A stretch of DNA of 64,000 nt. It comes from CAWGJF01 sp963715745. GTDB taxonomy: Bacteria; Bacteroidota; Ignavibacteria; Ignavibacteriales; Ignavibacteriaceae. The notes beneath the pieces were generated by a model, which had not been told where the DNA came from, made no database searches, and saw only the letters and a program-made list of their open reading frames with translations. Location: contig OY970271.1 in assembly GCA_963715745.1 (NCBI GenBank), positions 1,922,001 to 1,986,000 of the forward strand, in the 5' to 3' direction. Shown here one piece after another: positions 43,284-52,426 of this stretch. The position numbers were made by a program, and so were the translations under genes. Numbering within the stretch: the first letter of the stretch is position 1; every line of letters starts with the position of its first letter.

Positions 43284-43697
43284 TTAATTGCTAACTGATT
43301 TTATTGAATTAACTTTTATAAAAACACCAGCTAAGTTAAAAAACTCTTTTAAACCAACACACTCACCGACAACCATAATTTTATTGTTGATTTGATATTT
43401 CTTATTTGCGTTAGTCTGCTTGTCATGAAATAAACAATAGATATTTGTTTCCGGGCTTGTATTAAATTTTAAAATATTAATTGTATCCTGAAATGTATAA
43501 ATGGATGAAATGATCCCCGATATTTCAATTTCTTTTGTTAAAAATTTTTTATTGGCTGAATCTGTGTTTTCATTGTATGCTTTGGCAAGATTTTCAGCAG
43601 ATATTTTTACTGGTCGTTCTTCGATATAAAGATAGAATACTGCAGCAATCAATAATACAACCATTGCTATGTTGCTGAATTTTCTTTGCTTCTTCAT
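43284..43697 (-). CDS. Membrane-anchored OB-fold (tRNA_anti-like) protein
   Basis: The 137-residue protein has one N-terminal TM helix (IAMVVLLIAAVFYLYI) and an OB-fold pattern (KFLTKEIEISGIISSIYT, INILKFNT, IMVVGECVGL...FIKVNSIKSV). This fits the tRNA_anti-like family of secreted OB domains in the phylum. Ligand binding is unknown. It starts just after a strong terminator, so it should have its own promoter, with the YjbQ gene following. Confidence 0.72.
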   Translation of the reverse strand: MKKQRKFSNIAMVVLLIAAVFYLYIEERPVKISAENLAKAYNENTDSANKKFLTKEIEISGIISSIYTFQDTINILKFNTSPETNIYCLFHDKQTNANKKYQINNKIMVVGECVGLKEFFNLAGVFIKVNSIKSVSN

Positions 43698-43711
43698 ATC
43701 TCAAAATATAA

Positions 43712-43739
43712 ATAAAAAAGGCGAATCAATGATTCGCCT
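43712..43739 (-). terminator. Rho-independent terminator after the M28 peptidase gene
   Basis: On the minus strand AGGCGAAT-cattg-ATTCGCCT (43719-43739) is followed directly by six T (43713-43718). It lies 24 bases past the peptidase stop, so it isolates the peptidase unit from the OB-fold/YjbQ pair. Confidence 0.9.
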
Positions 43740-43762
43740 GAAAAGTTTAACAGAATTAGTTT

Positions 43763-45559
43763 TTACCTCGAACCCAATTCAACCTCAAATGTTTTTTCTT
43801 CTTCACCTCTTTTTACAACGACTTTAACTTTATCTCCGGGAAGATAATCTGCAAGTGCGTAAGTAAAATCATAGATGTTGGAAATTTTTTTATCACCAAA
43901 CTGCGTTATAATGTCTCCGCCCTGCAAACCAGCGATTTGTGCAGGGCTACCATCCGAAACACCACTAATTTTATATCCATCAGCTTCTCCGGCAAAATCG
44001 GGTATTGTGCCGACATAAACTTTTCTGCCCGGCATTTTACCTTCGTCTTTTTTCTCAACCAATAAGTAATCAGGTTTGGTTTTATTGTTATCAATATCTT
44101 CAATTACCCGGTAAACATATTTCAAGACTTTTTCTTCGCCGGCAAAATTTATTTTATCAGCATCGTCGGTTGGTTTATGATAATCTTCGTGGGTTCCTGT
44201 GAAAAAGAAAAGCACCGGAATCTTTTTACCGTAAAATGACGATTGGTCGCTTGGTCCGTAACCTTCGTCGTTGAAAGTTAGTTTTAAGCTATCTGAATTA
44301 GTTTCACTTAAAATTTGCTGGAAGTTACTTGAAGTACCTGTACCATAAACAATAAGCGAACTGTCTTTCAATCTTCCGATCATATCCATGTTTACCATTA
44401 CATCTACATCTTCATTAGGAACAGGTGAGTGATTAACAAAATATGCACTGCCAAGCAGTCCGAGTTCCTCACCGGAAAATGTGACAAATACCATAGTTCT
44501 TTTTAACTGATCTTTCATCGAAGCAAATTTTTCTGCAAGTTCAAGTACGCCAGTAGTGCCTGAAGCATTATCATCTGCTCCATTATGAATTTGAGGTTCA
44601 GTTCCACGGTAAAGTGAATTTGGTCCTCCCATACCGAGATGATCAAAATGTGCACCGACAACTATAAAATCATTTTTTAATTCAGGATCATTTCCCTGAA
44701 GATATCCACCTACATTCCAGCTTGTCTTTTCAACTTCTTTTATTCCAGTTGAAACTTCTGCACTGGAATTTGTTAAAGAAAAAGATTCAGGTTTTTTGTT
44801 TTCAATAATATTTTTATAAACCTCTTCAAGATTTTTACCGATCTTTTCAAAAACTTTTGAGATTACATCCCGCTTAACATTAACAACCGCAAAATCTGTA
44901 ATTGCACCGCCATAGTCATAACTGAATTCAACAAGATCATCATCTTTTTTGAATTCATCAAATCCATTTACAAAAATAATTCCTATTGCTCCTTTATCTC
45001 TGGCTACGGCAGATTTTTTTCTTAAAGAAGAATATACATCAAATTCTGAATGAGGATTTTTTACATCAGGATGATCACGAAAAACAATTACAATTTTATC
45101 TTTTACATCTAAACCTGAATAATCATCATATTCAAGATCAGGTGCTGAAATTCCAAACCCGGCAAAAACCAAATCACCCATAGCATCTACTGTTCCGGAA
45201 AAGGGAACAGTTATGTACTCTGTTTTAAGTTCCGGGTCTATGCTTTCATTATTTATTTTGAATGAAATAGAGTTGTTATCTGTCAATTCAATTTTTGCAA
45301 TGAAAGGAAATTCCTGGAAATATGAGCTGTTGAAAAGTGGTGTTAGACCGTATTCCTTAAATTCATTTGCAATATATTCTGCAGCCTCGTGAATCTCTTT
45401 TGAACCTGTATCCCTGCCTTTTAGTGCATCAGAAGCTAAGTAATCAATATGCTGTTTAATTTCTGCAGAAGTTATATCGTCGCTGTTAACATTCTGAGCG
45501 ATTATGTTATAACTAAAAATTATCAGAAGCAGAAAGAAATTTTTAAAATACGTCATCAT
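43763..45559 (-). CDS. Secreted M28-family aminopeptidase with PA and PDZ domains
   Basis: The 598-residue protein has a signal peptide (to about 21). A PA-like insert follows (about 120-250: GDLVFAGFGISAPDLEYDDY). The M28 zinc peptidase core comes next (VGAHFDHLG, HNGADDNASGTTGVLELA, GEELGLLGSAYF, NMDMIGR). A C-terminal PDZ ends the protein (about 505-598: DGSPAQIAGLQGGDIITQFG). It should act in the periplasm on peptide N-termini, with the PDZ tuning substrate or oligomer. It is followed by a strong terminator. Confidence 0.92.
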   Translation of the reverse strand: MMTYFKNFFLLLIIFSYNIIAQNVNSDDITSAEIKQHIDYLASDALKGRDTGSKEIHEAAEYIANEFKEYGLTPLFNSSYFQEFPFIAKIELTDNNSISFKINNESIDPELKTEYITVPFSGTVDAMGDLVFAGFGISAPDLEYDDYSGLDVKDKIVIVFRDHPDVKNPHSEFDVYSSLRKKSAVARDKGAIGIIFVNGFDEFKKDDDLVEFSYDYGGAITDFAVVNVKRDVISKVFEKIGKNLEEVYKNIIENKKPESFSLTNSSAEVSTGIKEVEKTSWNVGGYLQGNDPELKNDFIVVGAHFDHLGMGGPNSLYRGTEPQIHNGADDNASGTTGVLELAEKFASMKDQLKRTMVFVTFSGEELGLLGSAYFVNHSPVPNEDVDVMVNMDMIGRLKDSSLIVYGTGTSSNFQQILSETNSDSLKLTFNDEGYGPSDQSSFYGKKIPVLFFFTGTHEDYHKPTDDADKINFAGEEKVLKYVYRVIEDIDNNKTKPDYLLVEKKDEGKMPGRKVYVGTIPDFAGEADGYKISGVSDGSPAQIAGLQGGDIITQFGDKKISNIYDFTYALADYLPGDKVKVVVKRGEEEKTFEVELGSR

Positions 45560-45584
45560 TCATTCTCCCTTTTTTTCAAAAATA

Positions 45585-46622
45585 TTATTCAACCCAATCA
45601 GCAATAAAAATATTTGTTTCATTGGGTTTATTGTTGAATCTGTTTGAAGCGAACACAAGCTTTTTTCCATCACGGGTAAACATAGGAAAGCCGTCAAATG
45701 CTTCAAAGTTGGTTACTTTTTCAAGTCCTGTTCCATCAGTGTTGATAATATAAAGATCAAAATTTCTCGGGCTATCACTTTTTGCGTTGGAAGAAAATAT
45801 TATTCTCTTAGCATCAGGATAAAAAAACGGTGCAAAGCTGGCCTTCCCAAGATTAGTAATTTTTTTAATATCACTTCCGTCAGCATTCATAGTATAAATT
45901 TCTAAAACGGTTGGTCTAACGTATCCATTTTGCACAAGGTCTTCATAATCTTTCTCCTCTTCAGGTGTTTCCGGTCTGCTGGCTCTAAATACTATTTTAG
46001 TCCCATCCTGTGAAAAGAAAGGACCGCCATCATAACCTTTTTGAAATGTTAATCTTTTTTGATCGGAACCATCGAGATTCATTGTGTAAATTTCAGGATC
46101 ACCATCTCTCATTGAGGTGAAAACTATTTTATCTCCTTTTGGTGAAAGTGTTGCTTCTGCATCATAGCCATCTGTAAATGTAAGCTGCTTTAAGTTGCTA
46201 CCATCTGCATTTGCTGAAAAGATATCGAACGATTCATACAACTTCCAAACATAACCTTTTGATCTGTCGGGAGGTGGTGGACAATCTTTATCTGCCAAAT
46301 GAGTTGAAGCATAAATTATTGTTGAATCTCCGGGAAGAAAATAAGAACAGGTTGTTTTGCCAAATCCGGTAGAAACCATGTGTTTATTGCTTCCATCAAG
46401 GTTCATAATAAAAATCTGATCACATTCCAAAGAGTCATCAGTTGACTGATATATTAATTTGGTTTGATCAAAAGATAAATATGCTTCCGCATTTTCTCCT
46501 GAGTTGGTAAGCATCTGAATATTTTTCAGATGATCTTCACCTTCAAATTTATAATCTGTTTGCTGGGCAGAAGCGAGGGTATAGAGGATTAGAGGAATAA
46601 AGGTATAAGGAAGAAATTTCAT
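45585..46622 (-). CDS. Secreted TolB-like beta-propeller protein
   Basis: The 345-residue protein has a signal peptide and about six WD40-like/TolB strands (IFSANADGSNLKQLTFTDGYD, IYTMNLDGSDQKRLTFQKGYD, IYTMNADGSDIKKITNLGKAS). It is typical of periplasmic propellers with a binding but not catalytic role. It lies 25 bases upstream of the M28 peptidase gene and is probably co-transcribed with it. Its signal peptide (MKFLPYTFIPLILYTLASA) is encoded by a copy of the TATACC repeat. Confidence 0.85.
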   Translation of the reverse strand: MKFLPYTFIPLILYTLASAQQTDYKFEGEDHLKNIQMLTNSGENAEAYLSFDQTKLIYQSTDDSLECDQIFIMNLDGSNKHMVSTGFGKTTCSYFLPGDSTIIYASTHLADKDCPPPPDRSKGYVWKLYESFDIFSANADGSNLKQLTFTDGYDAEATLSPKGDKIVFTSMRDGDPEIYTMNLDGSDQKRLTFQKGYDGGPFFSQDGTKIVFRASRPETPEEEKDYEDLVQNGYVRPTVLEIYTMNADGSDIKKITNLGKASFAPFFYPDAKRIIFSSNAKSDSPRNFDLYIINTDGTGLEKVTNFEAFDGFPMFTRDGKKLVFASNRFNNKPNETNIFIADWVE

Positions 46623-46707
46623 TTTTAAATTCCTATTGTAATTTTTGAAATCAACTATTCTTAATAAAATATTTTATATCCCATATTTCCTTATTCCCTA
46701 TTCCTTT

Positions 46708-47421
46708 TTACTCAGGGACGTGAACAAGGAAATAATCTTTTGCACTTTTTCCAATTGACTCAGCTTCTGATTTTGTCATATGCATTTCATCAGGTGTATC
46801 ATCATCGTGTCCGGCTTCTAGAATAGCAAGGTCAGCATTTTTTGCATGAATTACAATTTCCTCGCAATAAGCTGTATCCCCGCCATAACAAATTGTCTTT
46901 TTATCAAAAGTAAAATTATATCCAAGAGCTGGTACTTGTCTGGTTCCTTTACCATCAATTAAATATTCTTTATGAATAACAGGGAAAGGTTTTACGGTAA
47001 CAGATTCAGCTTTCATGGATTTAGACTTTGAAATTTTTTTCATATTAATTTTATAAGAGATTGTACCCGCATAAACTCTTTCAAAGGCATTGTGAATGCT
47101 TTCGATCTCAACACAACCATCAGGGAAATAAATATTAAGCGGAGTCTTTTTCTTCATAACTCTTAAATATGTCAGCAAAGACCAAACACCACCCACATGA
47201 TCGTGATGTCCATGGGTAACAAATACATCTTTAATTTTTAGTATATCCTTTGTCCCGATTTCCTTATTTAAATCTCTTAAAATTCCATCACCCGGATCAA
47301 TTACAGAAAAAGAATTCCCGGCTCTGAGCAATATTCCTGTAGCAATATTAGGAATTGAACAGAAAATTTTAATTGAAAAATTATCTTTCGTCCAGGTAAG
47401 AGGGTATTTTATTTTTTTCAT
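46708..47421 (-). CDS. Metallo-beta-lactamase-fold hydrolase (RNase Z-like)
   Basis: The 237-residue MBL protein has FVTHGHHDHVGG, a distal GGDTAYC and a late His in DEMHMTKSEAE. The layout resembles the RNase Z/phosphodiesterase branch, but the exact substrate is open. It sits between the TolB-like protein and the Fur-family gene, 34 bases after the latter, and is probably co-transcribed with fur. Confidence 0.85.
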   Translation of the reverse strand: MKKIKYPLTWTKDNFSIKIFCSIPNIATGILLRAGNSFSVIDPGDGILRDLNKEIGTKDILKIKDVFVTHGHHDHVGGVWSLLTYLRVMKKKTPLNIYFPDGCVEIESIHNAFERVYAGTISYKINMKKISKSKSMKAESVTVKPFPVIHKEYLIDGKGTRQVPALGYNFTFDKKTICYGGDTAYCEEIVIHAKNADLAILEAGHDDDTPDEMHMTKSEAESIGKSAKDYFLVHVPE

Positions 47422-47454
47422 AATTAAGTTTTAGAGAACTAATAAAAAAGAGAA

Positions 47455-47910
47455 TCAATTATTCTTAAAGTACTTGCAATTTTTAGGATCTTTACACCGT
47501 GCAAATATGTTGAAAGAACAGCTTTCAAAGTTAAAACCAAGTTCTTCACTAATATTTTCCGGCAGCGAACGCAACTGAGGATCAGAGAACTCAACTATTC
47601 TACCGCAATCCATACAAATTAAATGATCGTGACTTTGTCTCTTGAAGCTGCTTTCATAACGGGTCATGTTTTCGCCAAAATGCCGTTTAATAACCAGATC
47701 ACACTGAACCAATAACTCAAGAGTTTTGTAAACAGTTGCCCTGGAAATAGTTGAATTAGCATTCTTCATTAAAATATAAAGATCATCAGCACCAAAATGT
47801 CCGTCATAATCCAATGCAGCATCCATAACTTCAAATCGTTCAGGAGTAATTCGGTTTTTTTCGCTTTTAAGGAAATTTTTAAAAGTTTCCCCTGCTTGTT
47901 TGTGTTTCAA
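47455..47910 (-). CDS. fur: Fur-family metal-responsive repressor
   Basis: The 151-residue protein has a winged helix (ERFEVMDAALDYDGHFGADD, ISRATVYKTLELL) and the metal-binding domain SHDHLICMDCGRIVEFSD with C-terminal CKDPKNC. The four Cys form the structural zinc site of Fur/PerR. Its position next to feoAB favours iron sensing (Fur), but PerR cannot be excluded. A palindrome lies 44 bases upstream of its start (47954-47970), a possible autoregulatory operator. Confidence 0.85.
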   Translation of the reverse strand: MKHKQAGETFKNFLKSEKNRITPERFEVMDAALDYDGHFGADDLYILMKNANSTISRATVYKTLELLVQCDLVIKRHFGENMTRYESSFKRQSHDHLICMDCGRIVEFSDPQLRSLPENISEELGFNFESCSFNIFARCKDPKNCKYFKNN

Positions 47911-47953
47911 TTTATTAAAGGTTTGTTGTAATCAGATTCAAAAATATCATTGA

Positions 47954-47970
47954 ATTGATAGAATATCAAT
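47954..47970 (-). promoter_or_regulatory. Candidate Fur-family operator upstream of fur
   Basis: ATTGATA-gaa-TATCAAT has perfect 7-base arms and Fur-box-like TGATA/TATCA halves. It is in the 89-base gap between feoB and fur. The assignment is by position and symmetry only. Confidence 0.45.
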
Positions 47971-47999
47971 AGAGTTATAATCACATTTAGTTATTAAAA

Positions 48000-50039
48000 T
48001 TACGGCACACCGAACAATCTTAAACCATTTACAGTTATAAATGTGAACAGGTATGCAATTGAAGTAAATGCTAAAAGCTGAAAAAGTGGAATTTTCCAGC
48101 TTCCCATTTCTTTTCTGCCAACTGCAAGTGTTGAAATACATTGGAGTGCAAACATAAAGAAAACAATTAATCCTAAAATTGTTGAAGGCGTAAATAATTT
48201 TTTACCTGTGCCCCCAATCTCCGCTTTTTTCATAGAATTGATAAGTGATTGACCAATGTCACCTCTATCGTCAGTAACTTTAAAAATCAAAGCAAGTGAT
48301 GATACAAAAACTTCTCTGGCTGCAAATGCAGAAATAAGTGAAACACCTATCCTCCAATCCATTCCAATTGGTTTCATAACCGGTTGAATAAATTTACCCA
48401 TTTGCGCAGCGTAGGAATTTTCAAACCTGGCTTCATCAATCTGTTGCTGTGCCTGTTCTTCATTTAAATTTGTTGTATCGATTTGTGGTTGAAAATTAGG
48501 GAAGTATGTAAGAAACCATAAAATAATTGCAAAGGTCAGAATTACAGGTCCGGCTTTTAAAAGATATTGCTTCGTACTATTGTAAGTATGACTTAATACA
48601 GAACTCAACTTTGGAAGTTTATATGTCGGTAGTTCTAAAATAAATGATGAAGATTCATCCGCTTTGAAAATTAATCTTCTGAATTTGTTTGCTATTGCTG
48701 CTGCAATTACTGAACTGACAATACTTGAAATGTAAATTGCTGCCAGAATTAAGCCGCCAATCCAGGGTTTATCACCAGGAGTTAGATATGCAATTAACAA
48801 TGCATAAACAGGAAGTCTGGCGCTGCAGCTTGTTAAAGGTATAATAAAAAGAGTGAGCATCCTTTCTTTTCTATTCGGAATTGTTCTTGCAGCCATCATT
48901 GCCGGAATAGCACAAGCATAACCTGAAAGCATTGGTACAAACGATCTCCCGTTTAATCCGATTTTAGATAATGGACGGTCAATTAACATTGCACCCCTTG
49001 CAAGGTAGCCGGTATCTTCAAGCAGACCAAGGATAACAAACAGAATTATAATTTGCGGAACAAAAACCAGAACAGAGCCGGCACCGCTAATTAATCCGTC
49101 ACTAATTAAGCTTGAAAACCAATTGTTGCCCAACCCTGAAGCTGCAACTCCGTTTAACAAGCTAAATAATTCATCAACCAATCCCATAAGAGGATCTGCC
49201 AGCCAGAAGATTGCTGTAAAAGTTATAGCCATGATCAAAACAAAAAATACAAGACCCCAAACTTTGTGTAAAAGTAACCTGTCGATCTTCATTGTGATTT
49301 TATCTGGTGCAGAGTTTTCACTTTTCTTTAAAGGTTGATTTAAAATCTTGAGTGCCTGATTTGCAGCATCTAAATCAGCAGATTGATTTTTATTATTTCC
49401 GGAAACCCGGTTAACTATTTCTTCAATTTCTTTAAATGAATTAACAAGGTTTTCTTTATTTAATTTAGCTGATAATCTGCGAGGTTCAGAAAGATATGGA
49501 GTGTTCTTTAATTCTTTTATGTTTTTCTGAACAAGATCGATTAATTTATTTATTCCATCTCCGGTTCTTCCATTCAGAGTTACTACATCGCAGCCAATTT
49601 TTTCCTTTAATACTTCTTCATTAATTGACAGATTTTTTCTATCGAGAATGTCTTTCATAGTCAGAACAACAATCACTTTAAACCCTGATTCGAGCAATTG
49701 TTTTGTTAACAGCAAATGACGTGAAAGCTGACTTGAATCGACTGTATTAATAATTAAATCAGGAGAGCCAAAATGAGGATGATTATAAAGTGAATCTACG
49801 GTTACTTTTTCATCAGGAGAAAAAGGGAAGAGGCTTATCAAACCCGGTGAATCTAAAAGGTCACTGTCAATTCCATATTTTGATTGGAATTTTGTAATAT
49901 TGTATTCAACAGTCGAACCGGGATAGTTTACAGTTTTATAGTTTTTACCACTGAGTAAATTGAAAAGAGTTGTTTTACCTGAATTCGGAGCTCCAACTAA
50001 AGTTATAACCGGAACTTCCGTGGTTAGGAGTGCGGTCAT
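48000..50039 (-). CDS. feoB: Ferrous iron transporter FeoB
   Basis: This 679-residue protein has an N-terminal G domain (GAPNSGKTTLFN, DSPGLISL, NTVDSSQL-type recognition) and a helical spacer. The membrane core carries Gate motifs (LARGAMLIDRP, GYACAIPAMM) and IPLTSCSARLPVYALL. It uses GTP hydrolysis to import Fe2+ across the inner membrane. feoA starts 222 bases upstream and overlaps it by 4 bases. It is the usual length for Feo proteins without a C-terminal FeoC domain. Confidence 0.95.
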   Translation of the reverse strand: MTALLTTEVPVITLVGAPNSGKTTLFNLLSGKNYKTVNYPGSTVEYNITKFQSKYGIDSDLLDSPGLISLFPFSPDEKVTVDSLYNHPHFGSPDLIINTVDSSQLSRHLLLTKQLLESGFKVIVVLTMKDILDRKNLSINEEVLKEKIGCDVVTLNGRTGDGINKLIDLVQKNIKELKNTPYLSEPRRLSAKLNKENLVNSFKEIEEIVNRVSGNNKNQSADLDAANQALKILNQPLKKSENSAPDKITMKIDRLLLHKVWGLVFFVLIMAITFTAIFWLADPLMGLVDELFSLLNGVAASGLGNNWFSSLISDGLISGAGSVLVFVPQIIILFVILGLLEDTGYLARGAMLIDRPLSKIGLNGRSFVPMLSGYACAIPAMMAARTIPNRKERMLTLFIIPLTSCSARLPVYALLIAYLTPGDKPWIGGLILAAIYISSIVSSVIAAAIANKFRRLIFKADESSSFILELPTYKLPKLSSVLSHTYNSTKQYLLKAGPVILTFAIILWFLTYFPNFQPQIDTTNLNEEQAQQQIDEARFENSYAAQMGKFIQPVMKPIGMDWRIGVSLISAFAAREVFVSSLALIFKVTDDRGDIGQSLINSMKKAEIGGTGKKLFTPSTILGLIVFFMFALQCISTLAVGRKEMGSWKIPLFQLLAFTSIAYLFTFITVNGLRLFGVP

Positions 50040-50257
50040 TTGATTTTAATACAATCGGCGTCGTTCTTTCTAAGTGCAACTAAACATCCTCTTACAGAAA
50101 ATGCAACAGGATCTTTGAAGAATGAAACGTTTACTAATTCTATTTCCTGACCCGGTGTAAAACCCATTTCCAGAATTCTCTGGTGAGAAGGATGGGTTGA
50201 ATCAATATCACTGATTATTGCTCTTTCACCAAACCCAATTTCAGAAGCACTTCGCAT
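50036..50257 (-). CDS. feoA: FeoA-family cytosolic Fe transport partner
   Basis: The 73-residue protein has the SH3-like FeoA fold (ILEMGFTPGQEIELVNVSFFKDPVAFSVRGCLVALRKNDA). It overlaps feoB by 4 bases. It likely regulates the FeoB G domain. The short N-terminus (MRSASEIGFGERAII) matches the family. Confidence 0.92.
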   Translation of the reverse strand: MRSASEIGFGERAIISDIDSTHPSHQRILEMGFTPGQEIELVNVSFFKDPVAFSVRGCLVALRKNDADCIKIK

Positions 50258-50292
50258 TTTTGATATTCCTTCAACAGAAATTATTATTATTC

Positions 50293-50337
50293 AGATTTAA
50301 TCTACATAAAAATAGATAACTTTTGTTTATTTGTCAA
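50293..50337 (-). promoter_or_regulatory. Promoter of feoAB with palindromic operator candidate
   Basis: On the minus strand TTGACA (50332-50337) and TATTTT (50309-50314) are separated by exactly 17 bases, a sigma-70-like promoter. AGATTTAATCT (50293-50303), an 11-base palindrome, lies just downstream and could be a repressor site. The feoA ATG is at 50257. Confidence 0.6.
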
Positions 50338-50447
50338 GAAGCATTTTTTAGTACAATGACATTTGCTATACTTTAAGATATATTATAAGCTTGACGGCAT
50401 AAAAATTGAGTTTATTTGTTACCTTTTCTAACTGATAGGAGTGGATT

Positions 50448-52106
50448 TTGGAAGAGTCAAAATTAACCGGTAAAAAAGAAAATAACATCCCTTTGGAAAA
50501 TTCTACAAATTTACAAACATCTGTTTTTTACAATTTTGATTATTCAACAAACAAATTTTCGTTTTTGAGTAATTCTGTTGAGAGCCTCACAGGTTACAAT
50601 CTTGTGGAATTAAATAAAATGAATTTTTCTGATTTAATTGTTGCAGCGCCAGAAGCAATCAAAAAAGATTTGAGCAATGAAAATGATGGAAAATTAAAAG
50701 AAGAAATTGTAAAGTATTCAATTAAAACAAAAAGCGGTGAGGAAAAATTAGTTGAGGATAGTTTTTTAATTCTTACAAATCCAAAAGATAAAAAGAAGAA
50801 GAGACTTGGAATTATCAGGGATATATCAAAACAGATAAATGATGAAAAAATTAATAAGATAATTTCTGAAATTCTTGAAGAAGCTGATTCTGAAAAAAAC
50901 CTGGAAGATTTGTTCAGCTTTATTCACTCCCAGATTAAAAAACTAATGAAAGCTGATAACTTTTATATAGCTTACTATAAAAAAGATTCCAACATGCTAA
51001 CCTTTCCATATTTTGTTGATGAAGAAGATACTGATTCTTCTGCACAGGTTTTCGGAAAAGGTCTCACCGAATACGTGATAAGAACCGGGAAATCTGCTCT
51101 TGTTGACAAACAACTTGATAACGAATTAACAGCCAAAGGCGAAGTCGATCTTATTGGACCACAATCTGAAATATGGCTTGGTGTTCCATTAAAAATAAAT
51201 AATAAAGCAATAGGTGTAATGGTTCTTCAGGATTATAATGAGGCAACAACATACGGAGAAAAGGAAAAGGATATTCTTGATGTTATTTCTTACCCGATTT
51301 CCAGAGCTATTGAAAGAAAGATAGTAGGTGAAGAAAAAGAAGAGTTCATTAATGAGCTAAAGGGAATGAATGAACTAAAAGATCAGTTATTTTCTATGAT
51401 TTCGCATGATTTAAGAAGTCCTTTTAATTCATTGCTCGGCTTCTCTGAAGTATTAATTTCAGATTTGGAATCACTAACCCAGAGAGATGTAAAAGAATAT
51501 CTGAAGGTAATAAATGATTCTGCAAAAACATTATACTCAATGACAAACAATCTACTTGAATATTCAAGATACCAGCTAGGCAAATTTGAATTCACTCCTT
51601 GTTTTATAAATGTAAATGATATTGTTAAAAATGCAGTTGAACATTTTGATGATAGAATTAAAAGGAAAGACATACTGTTTAAAAAAGATATTCCTGATGG
51701 ATTAGCAATTTATGCAGATGAGAATATGATAAATGTTATTTTGAGTAATGTTATTTCTAATGCTGTTAAATATTCAAGAGTAAGCGGTACAATTCATATC
51801 TCAGCATCAAAGATTTCTGAAGAAGATGATGAAAGTGTTCTTATTTCTGTTAAAGATGAAGGAATCGGAATTACTAAAGAAAACAAAAAAAGAATTACCA
51901 AGCGTGAAATGTTCACAACACTTGGAACCTCCAAAGAAATGGGAACAGGATTAGGGCTTCTTTTAGTTCAGGATTTTATTTCAGAGTGTAATGGTTTATT
52001 AAAAATCTTATCTGAAGAAAATAAAGGTACGGAAGTGCTGATAATGTTACCTGCAAAAACAAATCAAATTGTAAGGGAACAAGTTATAAGTTCGGTTATA
52101 GTATAA
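50448..52106 (+). CDS. PAS-GAF hybrid sensor histidine kinase (soluble)
   Basis: The TTG start at 50448, with ATAGGAG just upstream, gives 552 residues. The order is a PAS domain (about 20-130: FYNFDYSTNKFSFLSNSVES), a GAF (about 145-290: ADNFYIAYYKKDSNMLTF), HisKA with the phospho-acceptor His in MISHDLRSPFNSLLGFSEVL, and HATPase (NVISNAVKYSR, DEGIGI, GTGLGLLLVQDF). No membrane helix is present, so it senses a cytoplasmic cue. No response regulator is adjacent. A well formed catalytic core suggests an active orphan kinase. Confidence 0.88.
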   Translation: MEESKLTGKKENNIPLENSTNLQTSVFYNFDYSTNKFSFLSNSVESLTGYNLVELNKMNFSDLIVAAPEAIKKDLSNENDGKLKEEIVKYSIKTKSGEEKLVEDSFLILTNPKDKKKKRLGIIRDISKQINDEKINKIISEILEEADSEKNLEDLFSFIHSQIKKLMKADNFYIAYYKKDSNMLTFPYFVDEEDTDSSAQVFGKGLTEYVIRTGKSALVDKQLDNELTAKGEVDLIGPQSEIWLGVPLKINNKAIGVMVLQDYNEATTYGEKEKDILDVISYPISRAIERKIVGEEKEEFINELKGMNELKDQLFSMISHDLRSPFNSLLGFSEVLISDLESLTQRDVKEYLKVINDSAKTLYSMTNNLLEYSRYQLGKFEFTPCFINVNDIVKNAVEHFDDRIKRKDILFKKDIPDGLAIYADENMINVILSNVISNAVKYSRVSGTIHISASKISEEDDESVLISVKDEGIGITKENKKRITKREMFTTLGTSKEMGTGLGLLLVQDFISECNGLLKILSEENKGTEVLIMLPAKTNQIVREQVISSVIV

Positions 52107-52426
52107 TTAGATTTTTGTTGATATTTCGGTAAAAATTACACTTTTATAAAAAATTGCATTGAAGAAAAATTAACTTAATGATGTAGAAAAAACTTGTAAG
52201 ATTTTCAGTTTCGTTAAAATTTTTATTTATAAAATCTCTTCAATCCATACCAACTTCTTTAATTTAACCTATCACTTTAGTCGAAATATCAGACAATAAT
52301 AAATTCAATTCAAAATTTTTATAAATCACATTCTTTCAAAATGAGACTATCATTTTAAGAATGGCATTGAATATGAATTAGATTAGAATATTGGTGGTTT
52401 ATTTCAAGTAAAATGGAGAAAATAAT
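52107..52426. other. AT-rich intergenic region before the two-gene SNF2-like unit
   Basis: This stretch between two same-strand genes is very AT-rich and shows no ORF worth calling. It probably carries the kinase terminator and the promoter of the 177-residue protein. The only clear signal is the GGAGA ribosome binding site at 52415-52419. No RNA or repeat was recognised. Confidence 0.4.

Noticed and set aside
47947..48141. 64-codon minus-strand frame overlapping the end of feoB
   Set aside because: It is out of frame with feoB, covers its conserved C-terminus and has no start signal.
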